In this document: positions 42,818-51,658 of the stretch, one piece after another
How the letters are laid out: the number at the start of each line of letters is the position of its first letter
Position numbering within the stretch: the stretch's first letter is position 1
Origin: JBKQVT01 sp052139835
Lineage (GTDB): Bacteria > Planctomycetota > Planctomycetia > Pirellulales > Thermoguttaceae
DNA length: 64,000 nucleotides
Reading direction: 5' to 3'
NCBI GenBank assembly: GCA_052139835.1
Contig: JBKQVT010000132.1
Coordinates: 1 to 64,000, forward strand
Program-made: the position numbers and the translations under genes
The notes under the pieces: model-generated
Told to the model about the DNA's origin: nothing
What the model saw: the letters and a program-made list of their open reading frames with translations, nothing else
Database searches by the model: none

Positions 42818-43978
42818 ATGCGCATCGCCCACGTCATTACCCGGCTGATCCTCGGCGGCGCGCAGGAAAACGTCGTGCTCTGCTGCGAAGACCTCCGCCG
42901 CCATTACGGCGACGAGGTGCTGCTGATCACCGGGCCGCCGCGGGGACCGGAGGGAAGTCTGCTGGAGCGGGCCAGGGCAGGGGGGGGCCCGCTGGCCTTG
43001 GTCGACGCCCTGCGACGGCCAATTCATCCCTGGCGCGACCTGGTCAGCTATCGGCACATCAAGCGACTGCTGGGCGACTTCCACCCCGACGTCGTCCATA
43101 CCCATAGCGCCAAAGGCGGCATCCTCGGCCGGGCCGCCGCCTGGAGCCTGCGCGTGCCGGCCATCGTCCACACCGTGCACGGGGCGCCGTTTCATCCGTA
43201 CCAGGGCGCCGCGGCGCGGGCGCTAGGGCGGGCGTGCGAGCGCTGGGCCGCCCGCCGCTGCCATGCACTCGTCAGCGTCGCCGACGCCATGACCGAGCTG
43301 ATGGTGGCCGCCGGCGTGGCCCCGCGCGAGAAATTCACCACCATCCTCAGCGGCATGGAGGTCGAGCCGTTGTTGGAGTCGGCCCGGCATCGCCAATCCA
43401 TGCGACGAGAGCTTGGCTACGCGCCGGACGACGTGGTGATCGGCAAGATCGCGCGGCTCTTTCACCTCAAGGGGCACGGCGATGTGATTCGCGCGGCCGA
43501 GCAACTGGCCGGCCGCCACCCGCGCGTGCGATTTCTGTTGGTCGGCGACGGCGTGCTCCGCGCACGGCTGGAGCGGCAAATTGCCGCGGCCGGACTCACG
43601 GGGCATTTTCACTTCACCGGGCTGGTGCCGCCCGAGCAGATTCCGCCGCTGCTGGCCGCCATGGACATCGTGGTTCATGCGAGCCTTCGGGAAGGGCTCG
43701 CCCGCGCGCTGCCGCAGGCCCTGATCGCCGGCAAGCCGGTGGTGAGTTTCGACGTGGACGGGGCCCGGCAGGTGGTCTTGGACGGGCAGACCGGGTTTCT
43801 CGTGCCGCCGCGCGATGTGGGGGGACTGGTCGCGGCCCTGGATCGCCTGGTGGGCGACCCCGCCTTGCGCGAGCGCCTTGGGGCCGAAGGGCGGCGGCGG
43901 TTTGCCGAGGTCTTTCGACACGAGCACATGACGGCCCAACTACGGTCGCTCTACCAGCGGCTATTGTCCGGGGGGTGA
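42818..43978 (+). CDS. GT4-family glycosyltransferase
   Basis: A 386-residue GT-B fold enzyme. The N-terminal acceptor domain begins MRIAHVITRLILGGAQENVV and includes VVHTHSAKGGILGR. The C-terminal donor domain has GKIARLFHLKGHGDVI, FLLVGDGVLR and the E-x7-E type motif near SLREGLARALPQALIAGKPVV. It likely transfers a nucleotide sugar to a cell-surface polymer or lipid. The start lies 9 bp after the octamer array, and no ribosome-binding site is visible between them. Confidence 0.92.
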   Translation: MRIAHVITRLILGGAQENVVLCCEDLRRHYGDEVLLITGPPRGPEGSLLERARAGGGPLALVDALRRPIHPWRDLVSYRHIKRLLGDFHPDVVHTHSAKGGILGRAAAWSLRVPAIVHTVHGAPFHPYQGAAARALGRACERWAARRCHALVSVADAMTELMVAAGVAPREKFTTILSGMEVEPLLESARHRQSMRRELGYAPDDVVIGKIARLFHLKGHGDVIRAAEQLAGRHPRVRFLLVGDGVLRARLERQIAAAGLTGHFHFTGLVPPEQIPPLLAAMDIVVHASLREGLARALPQALIAGKPVVSFDVDGARQVVLDGQTGFLVPPRDVGGLVAALDRLVGDPALRERLGAEGRRRFAEVFRHEHMTAQLRSLYQRLLSGG

Positions 43979-43997
43979 GGGATCATACGTCCCCGCA

Positions 43998-44029
43998 TTC
44001 CCGCCGGATGCCACCGGCGGGCGTGGGGC
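43998..44029. repeat. GC hairpin unit, diverged
   Basis: CCCGCCGG-ATGCCA-CCGGCGGG with flanking GCGTGGGG, an inverted copy of the unit found at 20315. The loop differs while the stem is intact. Confidence 0.7.
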
Positions 44030-44162
44030 TGCCTGGCAAAGGGCAGGGGGGATTAACAGAAAACCGTGGGAAAACCCCTAACTACCGTTGCCCAAGCGAC
44101 CGTATGCCGGTAAACTGGGACACAGGGGAACACCTACCCTCCCATGAGCAGTTGACACGCCT

Positions 44163-45032
44163 GTGGCACGAGAAGTCCCCGGTTATCTGGGCGGATACCG
44201 CTTGTTGAACGTCGTCCACGGCAGCCGCACCTGCCAGATTTGGCAAGCTAGCGATGACGGCGGGCATCGGCTCGTAGCGATCAAGGCGATCCGCGATGAA
44301 TTCGCCAAGAAGCGAGAACTGGTCAAGGGCTTGCGGTGGGAGTATACCGTCAGTCGCAAGGCCGTGCATCCGCAAATTATCGAGATCTACGCCTTTGGCA
44401 TGGAAAGGGGAATCCCCTTCCTTGCGATGGAGTGGTTTCCGATGCCAAACATGAAACAGCGGATTTTGCAGGGCTTGCGCAAAATCGCTCACCTGATGCC
44501 GAAGATCATCCAACAGGCAGCCGAGGGGTTAAGCCACCTCCACGACCAGGGCTATATCCACCGTGACGTCAAGCCGGACAATTTCCTGGTCGGAGACGCG
44601 GGAGAAGTGAAACTTATCGACCTGGCCCTGGCCACCCGCATCCGCTGGGGCCTGGCGAGTTTGTTTGCCCCCCGCGTCAAGGTGCAAGGGACGCGGAGCT
44701 ACATGTCGCCGGAACAAATCCGCGGCAAGACCCTGGACCAGCGGGCCGACATCTACAGCTTCGGTTGCATGATCCACGAGTTGGTCTGCGGAAAACCCCC
44801 CTTTACGGGAAACAGCTCGAACGAGTTGCTCAACAAGCACCTGAAGTCGACGCCCCCCTCCCTGGAGTCCATCGACCGCAATGTCACGGTGGAATTTGCC
44901 AACCTGGTGCGGCGGACACTGGCGAAGGAGCCGGCCGGGCGCCCCCTCTCGATGGGGGATTTTCTGGATGAGTTTCATCGTTGCAGGGTCTTTCGCGTCA
45001 CCCCTCGACCACCCAGCCCCACGCCCGGATAA
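44163..45032 (+). CDS. Atypical Ser/Thr protein kinase
   Basis: A 289-residue protein kinase without membrane helix. The ATP-binding lysine is K41 (VAIKAI), with a likely glutamate partner at E60. The catalytic loop is intact, HRDVKPDNFL (133-142), and TRSYMSPEQIRG and DIYSFGCMIHELV are normal. Two motifs are unusual: the glycine loop reads LLNVVHGSRTCQIW without GxGxxG, and the DFG motif is DLA (153-155). Such changes also occur in active bacterial kinases. GTG at 44163 is the start. No Shine-Dalgarno is seen. Confidence 0.8.
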   Translation: MAREVPGYLGGYRLLNVVHGSRTCQIWQASDDGGHRLVAIKAIRDEFAKKRELVKGLRWEYTVSRKAVHPQIIEIYAFGMERGIPFLAMEWFPMPNMKQRILQGLRKIAHLMPKIIQQAAEGLSHLHDQGYIHRDVKPDNFLVGDAGEVKLIDLALATRIRWGLASLFAPRVKVQGTRSYMSPEQIRGKTLDQRADIYSFGCMIHELVCGKPPFTGNSSNELLNKHLKSTPPSLESIDRNVTVEFANLVRRTLAKEPAGRPLSMGDFLDEFHRCRVFRVTPRPPSPTPG

Positions 45033-45125
45033 TTATTACAACCTGCCCACACCCAGAGCCGACGAATATTAGAGGCGGCACAGAAGCAAGCGCCGCGTGC
45101 ATCACCCAGGCAGTTCAGGCTCCCC

Positions 45126-46199
45126 ATGGCTGAAAACCACCATCCTTTATCGTTTGAGCGTCCGATCTTCGAGTTGGAGGCCCGGCTGGGGAAACTGGAG
45201 GCCGCCGTGCCGCAAACGCCCGAGGTCCGCAACGAGATCCGCCGCCTCCGCCGCGAGGTGACCGATCTGAAGAAGCGGATCTACAGCCAACTGAAGCCCT
45301 GGGAGACGGTCGAGGTGGCCCGCCATCCCGAGCGGCCCATGACCACCGACTACCTCGAACTGGTCTTCGACGAGTTCGTCGAGCTGCACGGCGACAAGTT
45401 CTTCGGCGACGACCGGGCGATCCGCACCGGCTGGGCCAAGCTCGACGCGCAGCGGGTGATGGTCGTCGGCCATCAAAAAGGCCGCAACCTCAAGGAACGC
45501 AGCGCCTGCTACTTCGGCTGCGCCCACCCCGAGGGCTATCGCAAGGCGATGGCCAAGATGCGGCTGGCCGCCAAGTTCCACATGCCGGTCGTCTGTTTCA
45601 TCGACACGCCGGGGGCCTATCCGGGCATCGGCGCCGAGGAGCGCGGCCAGGCCCAGGTGATCGCCAACTCGATGTTCGAGATGTCGCGGCTGCCCACCCC
45701 GGTGATCTGCATCGTGATCGGCGAAGGCGGCAGCGGCGGCGCGTTGGGGATCGGCGTGGGCGATCGGGTATGGATGCTCGAACACGCCTACTACTCCGTC
45801 ATCAGCCCCGAGGGCTGCGCCGGCATCCTCTGGAAGAGCCATACGTTCAAGGAGCAGGCCGCGGCGGCCTTGAAGATGACCGCCAAGGACCTGGTGAAGC
45901 TCGGCGTGGTCGACGACGTGATCCGCGAGCCTTTGGGGGGCGCCCACCGCGACCATCACCTCATGGCCGCCCGGCTGAAGATCCATCTGCGCAACTGCCT
46001 GCGGGAGTTGGTCGCCCAGCCGGTCGATCAGTTGCTGGAGGCCCGCTACCAGAAGTTCCGCCGCATGGGCGTGTTCTTGGAAGGTCCGGTGGCCGAGCAT
46101 TTTTTCTCTGACTCCGGCAACGGCCACGCCGACGGCAACGGCCATGCCGCGGCGGGACCGCATCTTCGCGCCGGGGCCGCGCTGGCGAAGCCGCAGTAG
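45126..46199 (+). CDS. accA: Acetyl-CoA carboxylase carboxyltransferase subunit alpha
   Basis: A 357-residue carboxyltransferase alpha chain, transferring carboxyl from biotin to acetyl-CoA in fatty acid synthesis. FELEARLGKLEA at the start, the CoA-binding DTPGAYPGIGAEERGQ, and ICIVIGEGGSGGALGIGVGD are characteristic. The last 30 residues are a His/Gly/Ala-rich tail (SGNGHADGNGHAAAG) not part of the enzyme core. accD is not in the window. Cytoplasmic. Confidence 0.96.
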   Translation: MAENHHPLSFERPIFELEARLGKLEAAVPQTPEVRNEIRRLRREVTDLKKRIYSQLKPWETVEVARHPERPMTTDYLELVFDEFVELHGDKFFGDDRAIRTGWAKLDAQRVMVVGHQKGRNLKERSACYFGCAHPEGYRKAMAKMRLAAKFHMPVVCFIDTPGAYPGIGAEERGQAQVIANSMFEMSRLPTPVICIVIGEGGSGGALGIGVGDRVWMLEHAYYSVISPEGCAGILWKSHTFKEQAAAALKMTAKDLVKLGVVDDVIREPLGGAHRDHHLMAARLKIHLRNCLRELVAQPVDQLLEARYQKFRRMGVFLEGPVAEHFFSDSGNGHADGNGHAAAGPHLRAGAALAKPQ

Positions 46200-46215
46200 G
46201 CGGGCCGACGATCGT

Positions 46216-46250
46216 CCCCTCTCCCTCCGGGAGAGGGTTAGGGTGAGGGC
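46216..46250. repeat. REP-like CCCTCTCCC hairpin
   Basis: CCCTCTCCCT-CCG-GGAGAGGG followed by TTAGGGTGAGGGC. Relatives lie at 19010, 55966, 61804 and 61879. The short T-less hairpin may end accA transcription but has no U-run. Confidence 0.75.
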
Positions 46251-46301
46251 GGGCGGGGCTTTTGTCTGAGCGACTTAGATCGCGTTGCGGACCCCCTACG
46301 C

Positions 46302-47663
46302 ATGTCCATTTCAACACAAGCCGATCCGGATTACCGGCCTCCGCGTTGGCTGTTATTTACCAGCGCGGGTGCCCTGGCACTGCTCTACGCTTGTGCTTTT
46401 GCAACGTTCAATGTCCTTCCCGCCGGGGGCTGGGATCCTGGGCCTTCCGTCTCGGGAGCGTTGCCCGTGTACCACGGATGGCCGGTGGTTTACATGGTTC
46501 GAGAAGGGCAAATGCCCGGCGGGCTTACCGTCCTGTACGGTTTCTGGCCGTTTGACAATCCGCCGCTGCTGCGGTTCCGGCCGGCGTTGCTCGTCTTGGA
46601 TATTCTCTGCGGCGGCCTGCTGACGGTCATGGCAACAGTCATCCCTTTATACTGGCTACGAGTCCGTGAAAGGCCCGTTCAGTTCACCCTGCGCGGTCTT
46701 CTCGGACTCACGACCGCGGTCGCTTGTGGCTTGAGCGCCGTTAAAATCTTCGACCCGGATTCACATTGGCGCGTGCTCGAAGCCGCCGTGCTTCTGCCTC
46801 CCTTGTCATTATTGTACGGCGTTCCCGCGGGTCTCGTGATCGTCGCCGCGCACTGGGTAGTCGCCCGCTCCGCCAAGTCCGCAAGGCGTTGCCGCAGGCT
46901 TGGCGTCCATTGGCTCACTTGGCTCGCATTGGTGGCGGTCGGCGGCCCCTTGTTGCATTATTCGCTCGTGGCACGTACTGGCTACGTGGAAGTCTACTCG
47001 CCGCCCACCGGCGTACCGCTTTTCTATACTCTGGAAGAGGCGTGCGGTTGGCCGCTGAAATACTTGTGCCTGGGCTCCCCAGCCAAGCGACTCCCCCTGT
47101 TTGCGCTACCAGTGGACGTTGTGATCTGGCTGGCGATCACCGTCGCGACGGGTTTTGTCGTCGAGCGCTGGGTTCGTCGAGTGGAGCAGAGGATTCCCAT
47201 GCGGCCGACAGCATTCTACTCTTTCCTATTCGTCGCCTGCGTCGTTATCTGGGCCCTGAGCAAGGATGATTCCTGGCGCCCACCTTGGTATGACTGGCTG
47301 CCCTGGCTATTCGGCATTGTAGCCACGGTCTACGCCGTCGAGTTGTTGGTCCTTCACCTCTTCGCTCGTCACGTGAACGTGGTCGCCAAGATCAGCCTCT
47401 TCACGGGGCTCGGCGTGGGCACTCCGCTTTGGCTCGCCCTATCGGACCACCTGGGAAATTGCGGCGTTCTGACGGCGTTGGTGGCCGGGGCGTTTGCGGC
47501 AGCGGTGGTCGATGCCGGTTATCGACTCCTGAGCCATCCCGACAAGGGCATCGCACGCTTCGTGCGCCGCGACTGCGGGGGCTGTGTGGCGGCCGCTCCG
47601 TTGTGGATCGTCGCGACGGCGGGCGCCATCGGCGGTGTGCTGCTCATCTGCTGGCGATCTTGA
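46302..47663 (+). CDS. Polytopic membrane protein of unknown function
   Basis: A 453-residue protein with about ten hydrophobic helices. The segment RPVQFTLRGLLGLTTAVACGL resembles the FSLRTLL-type N-terminal segment many planctomycete membrane proteins share. Otherwise no family was recognised. Codon use and GC content are slightly lower than in its neighbours. It lies between accA and the PEP-CTERM gene without tight spacing. Confidence 0.65.
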   Translation: MSISTQADPDYRPPRWLLFTSAGALALLYACAFATFNVLPAGGWDPGPSVSGALPVYHGWPVVYMVREGQMPGGLTVLYGFWPFDNPPLLRFRPALLVLDILCGGLLTVMATVIPLYWLRVRERPVQFTLRGLLGLTTAVACGLSAVKIFDPDSHWRVLEAAVLLPPLSLLYGVPAGLVIVAAHWVVARSAKSARRCRRLGVHWLTWLALVAVGGPLLHYSLVARTGYVEVYSPPTGVPLFYTLEEACGWPLKYLCLGSPAKRLPLFALPVDVVIWLAITVATGFVVERWVRRVEQRIPMRPTAFYSFLFVACVVIWALSKDDSWRPPWYDWLPWLFGIVATVYAVELLVLHLFARHVNVVAKISLFTGLGVGTPLWLALSDHLGNCGVLTALVAGAFAAAVVDAGYRLLSHPDKGIARFVRRDCGGCVAAAPLWIVATAGAIGGVLLICWRS

Positions 47664-47794
47664 CGAGTATCCCGCTCGGAGCGTCCCCTTGGGAAATCAG
47701 CCTTTACGTGTCGCCGCCGGCCCGCTACAATCCCCGCTTTCGTGCCGTCCCCTCGTGGTTGTCCCCAATCACCAAGCACAGGTAGTAGCAAAAC

Positions 47795-48628
47795 ATGGTC
47801 TTCCCAACCACGCTCTTCCGCGCGGTCGTCCTGCCGGTCGCGGGCCTCGTCGTGGCGGCGGCGGCGAGTTTCAGCCGCGCCGACGTCATGCAAATCCTTA
47901 TCCTCACGGATGAGACCGTCGTCAACGGAAACACGGCCAACCCGGTGTACGAACAGACGTTCGACCTGAGCGGGGCGGGCATCAATAGCGTGAGCGTGAC
48001 CGAGCCCGGCGGCGGCGTCTTCTCCCTCGGCAGCAACGGCCCTGGTGACTGGCAATTGCACGCCGGTCCGTATACCGACTTGACCACGTTGCAGGCGCAG
48101 TATCCCCAGGGCTCGTACACCTTTGCCATACAGAACTCGGACGGGAGCAGCGACTCGGTGAGCCTTGCCTTCAATGCCCCCCAGCCGGTCGGCATGGCCG
48201 CGCTGCTCTCGCCGGCCGACGGCGCGACCGGCGTGCCGTATACCTCCGCGCCGACGTTCCTCTGGAACCCAGTGCCCGCGGGAAACGCCTTCGCCCTGGG
48301 GTGCCAGTTGCAGGTCGACAACGGCGACACCCTGGACCAGGACCAGCCCTACGACATTGGCAACACCTCGTGGACCCCGGCGGTCGCCGGCCTTCAGCCC
48401 AGCACAACGTACGATTTCCTTCTGAGCATGTACCAAGTGGGCTCCCTGGGCTTCGACCAGACGACCGACGGCGGTGATCCGTTCACCTACTACGGCGTCT
48501 TTGGGCACACGTCCGAAAGCCAGTTCACCACGGCGCCCGAACCCGGTACGGCGGCGTTGTTGCTCGCGGGACTCTTCGTGCTGCCGCTCTGGTGGAGGCA
48601 TCGCCAGCGGGCCGTGACGCCGGCGTAG
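47795..48628 (+). CDS. PEP-CTERM protein, exported
   Basis: A 277-residue protein. The signal peptide (VLPVAGLVVAAAASFSRA) is followed by a beta-rich core, with a fibronectin-like segment PVGMAALLSPADGATGVPYTSAP. The C-terminus is a sorting signal: PEPGTAALLLAGLFVLPLWW then RHRQR. PEP-CTERM proteins are processed by exosortase and usually join the extracellular matrix. No exosortase gene is in the window. Confidence 0.85.
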   Translation: MVFPTTLFRAVVLPVAGLVVAAAASFSRADVMQILILTDETVVNGNTANPVYEQTFDLSGAGINSVSVTEPGGGVFSLGSNGPGDWQLHAGPYTDLTTLQAQYPQGSYTFAIQNSDGSSDSVSLAFNAPQPVGMAALLSPADGATGVPYTSAPTFLWNPVPAGNAFALGCQLQVDNGDTLDQDQPYDIGNTSWTPAVAGLQPSTTYDFLLSMYQVGSLGFDQTTDGGDPFTYYGVFGHTSESQFTTAPEPGTAALLLAGLFVLPLWWRHRQRAVTPA

Positions 48629-48652
48629 AACCGCAAACCGCGTCATCCTGCG

Positions 48653-48782
48653 ACCCCACGCCCGCCGGCCGGGCACCCGGGATACCCGCATCGCGGGTCG
48701 CGGGTCGCGGCGGGAAAGGACCGCGGGAAGGAACGTGCCCTGGCGTCACCCGTTCCCACCGGCCGCAGCCGGTGGGCTTGGG
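48653..48782. repeat. GC hairpin units, partial and inverted copies
   Basis: A partial forward unit (CCCACGCCCGCCGGCCGGG) is followed by GCGGGTCGCGGGTCGCGGCGGG and an inverted unit CCCACCGG-CCGCAG-CCGGTGGG (48750-48780). The remaining bases to 48891 show no gene. Confidence 0.7.
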
Positions 48783-48891
48783 GATTGAAATTGGCACCAT
48801 GCCTCGCGGCTGAAGCCCGTTCCGTCGCCGGCCGGCCGGATTGTCCCCTCGATCCGCATAATGCAAATCACCCTTGCCGCCGGACTGATCG

Positions 48892-49125
48892 CTATTTCCG
48901 CTCGTTGCCGTGACGATCCACGTCGCAGCCGCAGCCTGGGCAAGTCCCGCCGCCCCAAAGGACTTGCTCCCAGGTCCGTTTCCCCGGCTTCCCGCTGCCG
49001 AGCATTTGTCCGCAATTCGGGCAGGGCCGCTGCCGCGCTTCGCGGCTCATCTGCAGCACCTTGTAGCCGCCGGCTATCCCGCCCGCGAGTGCGATGATAA
49101 TGGCGCCGATCCACGAGAGGCCCAC
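48892..49125 (-). CDS. Small membrane protein with zinc-ribbon cysteines
   Basis: A 77-residue protein. One membrane helix (WIGAIIIALAGGIAGGYKVL, residues 5-24) is followed by a four-cysteine pattern CPNC (35-38) and CPGC (62-65) with a further C67, likely a zinc ribbon. No enzymatic motif is present. Such short helix-plus-ribbon proteins may recruit partners. It lies downstream of cvpA on the same strand. No homologue is recognised with certainty. Confidence 0.6.
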   Translation of the reverse strand: MGLSWIGAIIIALAGGIAGGYKVLQMSREARQRPCPNCGQMLGSGKPGKRTWEQVLWGGGTCPGCGCDVDRHGNERK

Positions 49126-49224
49126 GCGTGTGTCTCCATTTGCGTGCGAGCAAGCGGGCTGTTTCGGCCCCCTTCCAACGTCCGATAATGTCTCTTATGT
49201 TCGGTCGGAAACGGGCGAATCTGC

Positions 49225-49250
49225 GGGAAAAAACGGCCCCCCGTTTTCCC
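49225..49250 (-). terminator. Hairpin between cvpA and zinc-ribbon gene
   Basis: On the minus strand AAAACGG-GGG-GCCGTTTTTT forms a short stem ending in a T-run, 20-45 bp after the cvpA stop. It is a plausible rho-independent terminator for cvpA. Confidence 0.45.
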
Positions 49251-49269
49251 CCGTTCTCAGTTCGCCGGC

Positions 49270-49833
49270 TCACCCGGCACGCGGTTTCGCTTCCGGCGGC
49301 GGCGCCAACTTCGGATCCAACTTGCGGTCCAACTCGTCGATGTACTTGCCCACCACCGCGCGAACCTCCGTCGGCAACAGCGGCCCGGCCCGCCGCGTCA
49401 GCACCGCAATGTAGTAGCCGGAGTAAGATTTCAGGACCGCCTGCCGGGCCGGCTCGGAAAGCGTCACGGCAAAGAAGGTGATGACCACGCACCACAGCAC
49501 CCCCTTGATCGCCCCAAAAAGCCCCCCCAACTGGCGGTCGAACTCCTTCAGCCGCAGCCGGTCGATGAACCGCGACACCAGGTGGAACACCATCCAGATG
49601 GCCAGCGACGTGCCCAGGTAGATCAAGAGCATGGCGATGCAGCGGTTCCAGGGCGCCTGGGGGCCAAAGTAGGGGGCCAGCGGCGCACTGACGCGGATCG
49701 CCACCAGTCCGCTGACGACCAGCGAGGCCAGGGCCGCCAGTTGCCACGCCATGCCCTTCCACGCCCCGAACAACGTGCAACAGAAAAGCACGGCGATCAT
49801 CAGAAAATCATAGGGCTGCAAGGGGAAGTTCAT
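49270..49833 (-). CDS. CvpA family membrane protein
   Basis: About 187 residues with four hydrophobic helices: YDFLMIAVLFCCTLFGAWKG, LAALASLVVSGLVAIR, CIAMLLIYLGTSLAIWMV and FGAIKGVLWCVVITFFAV. This is the CvpA (colicin V production) layout, including the conserved G-x-G segment in helix 4 and RQLGGLFGAIKG. The exact role is unknown and may be indirect, in the membrane. The ATG at 49833 (MNFPLQPYDF) is favoured over 49857. Confidence 0.85.
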   Translation of the reverse strand: MNFPLQPYDFLMIAVLFCCTLFGAWKGMAWQLAALASLVVSGLVAIRVSAPLAPYFGPQAPWNRCIAMLLIYLGTSLAIWMVFHLVSRFIDRLRLKEFDRQLGGLFGAIKGVLWCVVITFFAVTLSEPARQAVLKSYSGYYIAVLTRRAGPLLPTEVRAVVGKYIDELDRKLDPKLAPPPEAKPRAG

Positions 49834-49913
49834 GCCCGTGACTATACCGAACATCACTGTTCCTGCGAAGACCAGACCGCCCGCCCTGGCCCCTGGTCCC
49901 CGGCCCCTGGCCC

Positions 49914-50354
49914 CTATTTACTCTCCACCAGCAGCGTGACGGGCCCGTCGTTGACCAGCTCGACCTGCATGTGCTCGCGGAAGCGGCCGACGGCCACCGC
50001 GATGCCTTGCCCGGCGACCGTGTCGACAAAGAGCTGGTAGAGCCGCTGGGCGGCTTCCGGGCCGGCGGCGGCCACGAAGGAGGGCCGGCGGCCCTTGCGG
50101 CAATCGCCCAGGAGGGTGAACTGGCTCACCACCAACATGGCGCCGCCGACGTCGGCCAGTGCCAGGTTCATTTTTCCCTGGCCGTCGTCGAAGATCCGTA
50201 GCCCGCCGATCTTTTCGGCCAATTGCCGGGCGTCCTCGCCGGTGTCGCCTTCGGCCACCCCCAGCAGCACCAACATGCCGGGGCCGATCTGGGCACAGAC
50301 CGCGCCGGCCACGGCAACCGACGCGCGGGTGACTCGTTGGACGCAGGCAAGCAT
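49914..50354 (-). CDS. dtd: D-aminoacyl-tRNA deacylase
   Basis: A 146-residue enzyme releasing D-amino acids from mischarged tRNA. MLACVQRVTRASVAV, the catalytic SQFTLLGD (with threonine), and the C-terminal VNDGPVTLLVE motif identify it. Length matches the usual 145-150. The ATG at 50354 is chosen by homology. It is divergent from pdxA; the 180-bp gap between them holds the second copy of the double stem-loop element. Confidence 0.96.
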   Translation of the reverse strand: MLACVQRVTRASVAVAGAVCAQIGPGMLVLLGVAEGDTGEDARQLAEKIGGLRIFDDGQGKMNLALADVGGAMLVVSQFTLLGDCRKGRRPSFVAAAGPEAAQRLYQLFVDTVAGQGIAVAVGRFREHMQVELVNDGPVTLLVESK

Positions 50355-50388
50355 GGGCAGGGACCGGGGGCGAGGATCGGCGCAACGG

Positions 50389-50449
50389 GTGCCACGGTTG
50401 GCTTGTCCAACCGTGCTTTTCGCACTGCTGGACAAGCCAGCAGTGGCAC
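50389..50449. repeat. Double stem-loop element (copy B)
   Basis: The inverse complement of the core at 13929-13988, identical except for one extra base in the central GAAA run. It lies in the divergent gap between dtd and pdxA. The stems, complementary loops and the outer GTGCCAC/GTGGCAC are all kept. Confidence 0.85.
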
Positions 50450-50534
50450 CAGGTTCACGGCAATATAGGGAATCCGCCCGCCGGCGGCAAGCACCCTCTG
50501 GCCGACCGGCGCGGCGGCAGTACAATACAGCGGT

Positions 50535-51581
50535 ATGAAAGTGCCGCGTCCGTTGATTGCAATCACGCAGGGCGATCCGGCCGGCGTCGGGCCGGAGGTC
50601 ATCGTCCGTGCGTGGAGCGAGCCGGCCGTCCACCAATTCTGCCGGCCGCTGGTCGTCGGCCATCCGGAGATCATGCGTCGGGCCGTCGAGCTTTTAGAAC
50701 GCGACATGAAAATCGTGGTGATCGACGCCCCGGACGATGCGGAGCCTTCGCCCGCCGTGATCCCCTGCATCGCCTGCGGCTCGGACGAGGTGTTGGAGGT
50801 GCAGCCGGGGACATTGGACGCCCGCGCCGGCCAGGCGGCCTACGACGCCGTGGTGGCGGCCGCGCGGCTGGCGCTGGAGCGGCGGGTGGACGCCATCACC
50901 ACGGCGCCGCTCAGCAAGGAGGCATTGCGCCGGGCCGGCCACGATTATCCGGGCCATACCGAGTTGCTGGCCGAGAAGTGCGGCGTCGCCGATTTCGCCA
51001 TGATGCTCTACTTGGCGCCGGGCGAGGGCGTGGGATCGCCCGCCGGCCTGGCCGTCGTCCACGTGACCCTGCACACGGCGATGCGGAAGGTCTTCGACGA
51101 GCTGAGCGAGGAGGGCATTCTGGCCAAGGCGCGGCTGGCCGACCGCTTCATGGCGGGCTTAAGCGGCGTGCGGCCGCGGATCGGCGTCTGCGCGCTCAAT
51201 CCGCACGGTGGCGAAGGGGGCCTCTTCGGCGACGAGGAGGCGCAGGTCATCGCCCCGGCCGTCCGCCGCGGCCTGGCCGAGGGGCTGCGGCTGGAAGGCC
51301 CGCTGCCGGCCGACACGCTCATGGTCCGGGCGCGCGACGGGCGCCTCGACGCCGTGGTGGCCATGTATCACGACCAGGGCCACATCGCCCTGAAGCTGCT
51401 GGGGATGCACCGCGCGGTGAACGTCACGCTGGGGCTGCCGATCATCCGCACCAGCGTGGCGCACGGCACGGCCTTCGACATCGCCTGGCGCGGCTGCGCG
51501 GAGGCGGGCAGCATGATCGAGGCGTTGCGGGTGGCCAGCCGGCTGGCGGGGAAACAAGAGAATTTAGGAGTTAGAAGTTAG
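50535..51581 (+). CDS. pdxA: 4-hydroxythreonine-4-phosphate dehydrogenase
   Basis: A 348-residue enzyme of pyridoxal phosphate biosynthesis. The N-terminus ITQGDPAGVGPEV, the metal-binding histidines in YPGHTEL, HVTLHTAM and MYHDQGHIALK, and the TTAPLSKEAL segment identify it. Length is normal. The last residues (NLGVRS) and the stop are encoded by the low-complexity repeat that begins here. It is followed by the histidine phosphatase gene after a hairpin gap. Confidence 0.96.
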   Translation: MKVPRPLIAITQGDPAGVGPEVIVRAWSEPAVHQFCRPLVVGHPEIMRRAVELLERDMKIVVIDAPDDAEPSPAVIPCIACGSDEVLEVQPGTLDARAGQAAYDAVVAAARLALERRVDAITTAPLSKEALRRAGHDYPGHTELLAEKCGVADFAMMLYLAPGEGVGSPAGLAVVHVTLHTAMRKVFDELSEEGILAKARLADRFMAGLSGVRPRIGVCALNPHGGEGGLFGDEEAQVIAPAVRRGLAEGLRLEGPLPADTLMVRARDGRLDAVVAMYHDQGHIALKLLGMHRAVNVTLGLPIIRTSVAHGTAFDIAWRGCAEAGSMIEALRVASRLAGKQENLGVRS

Positions 51582-51647
51582 GAGTTAGAATCGCGGAGTG
51601 GTGGGCGTTGGATGCTTCTAACTCCTAACTCCTAACTTCTAACTCCT
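51566..51647. repeat. Inverted doublet of GGAGTTAGAA words
   Basis: AGGAGTTAGAAGTTAGGAGTT (from 51566) pairs with an inverted array of TTCTAACTCCTAACTCC words (51616-51647) across a 25-bp spacer. The left arm contains the pdxA stop codon and the right arm ends about 12 bp before the next ATG. Confidence 0.8.
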
Positions 51648-51658
51648 TCTTGAACACC

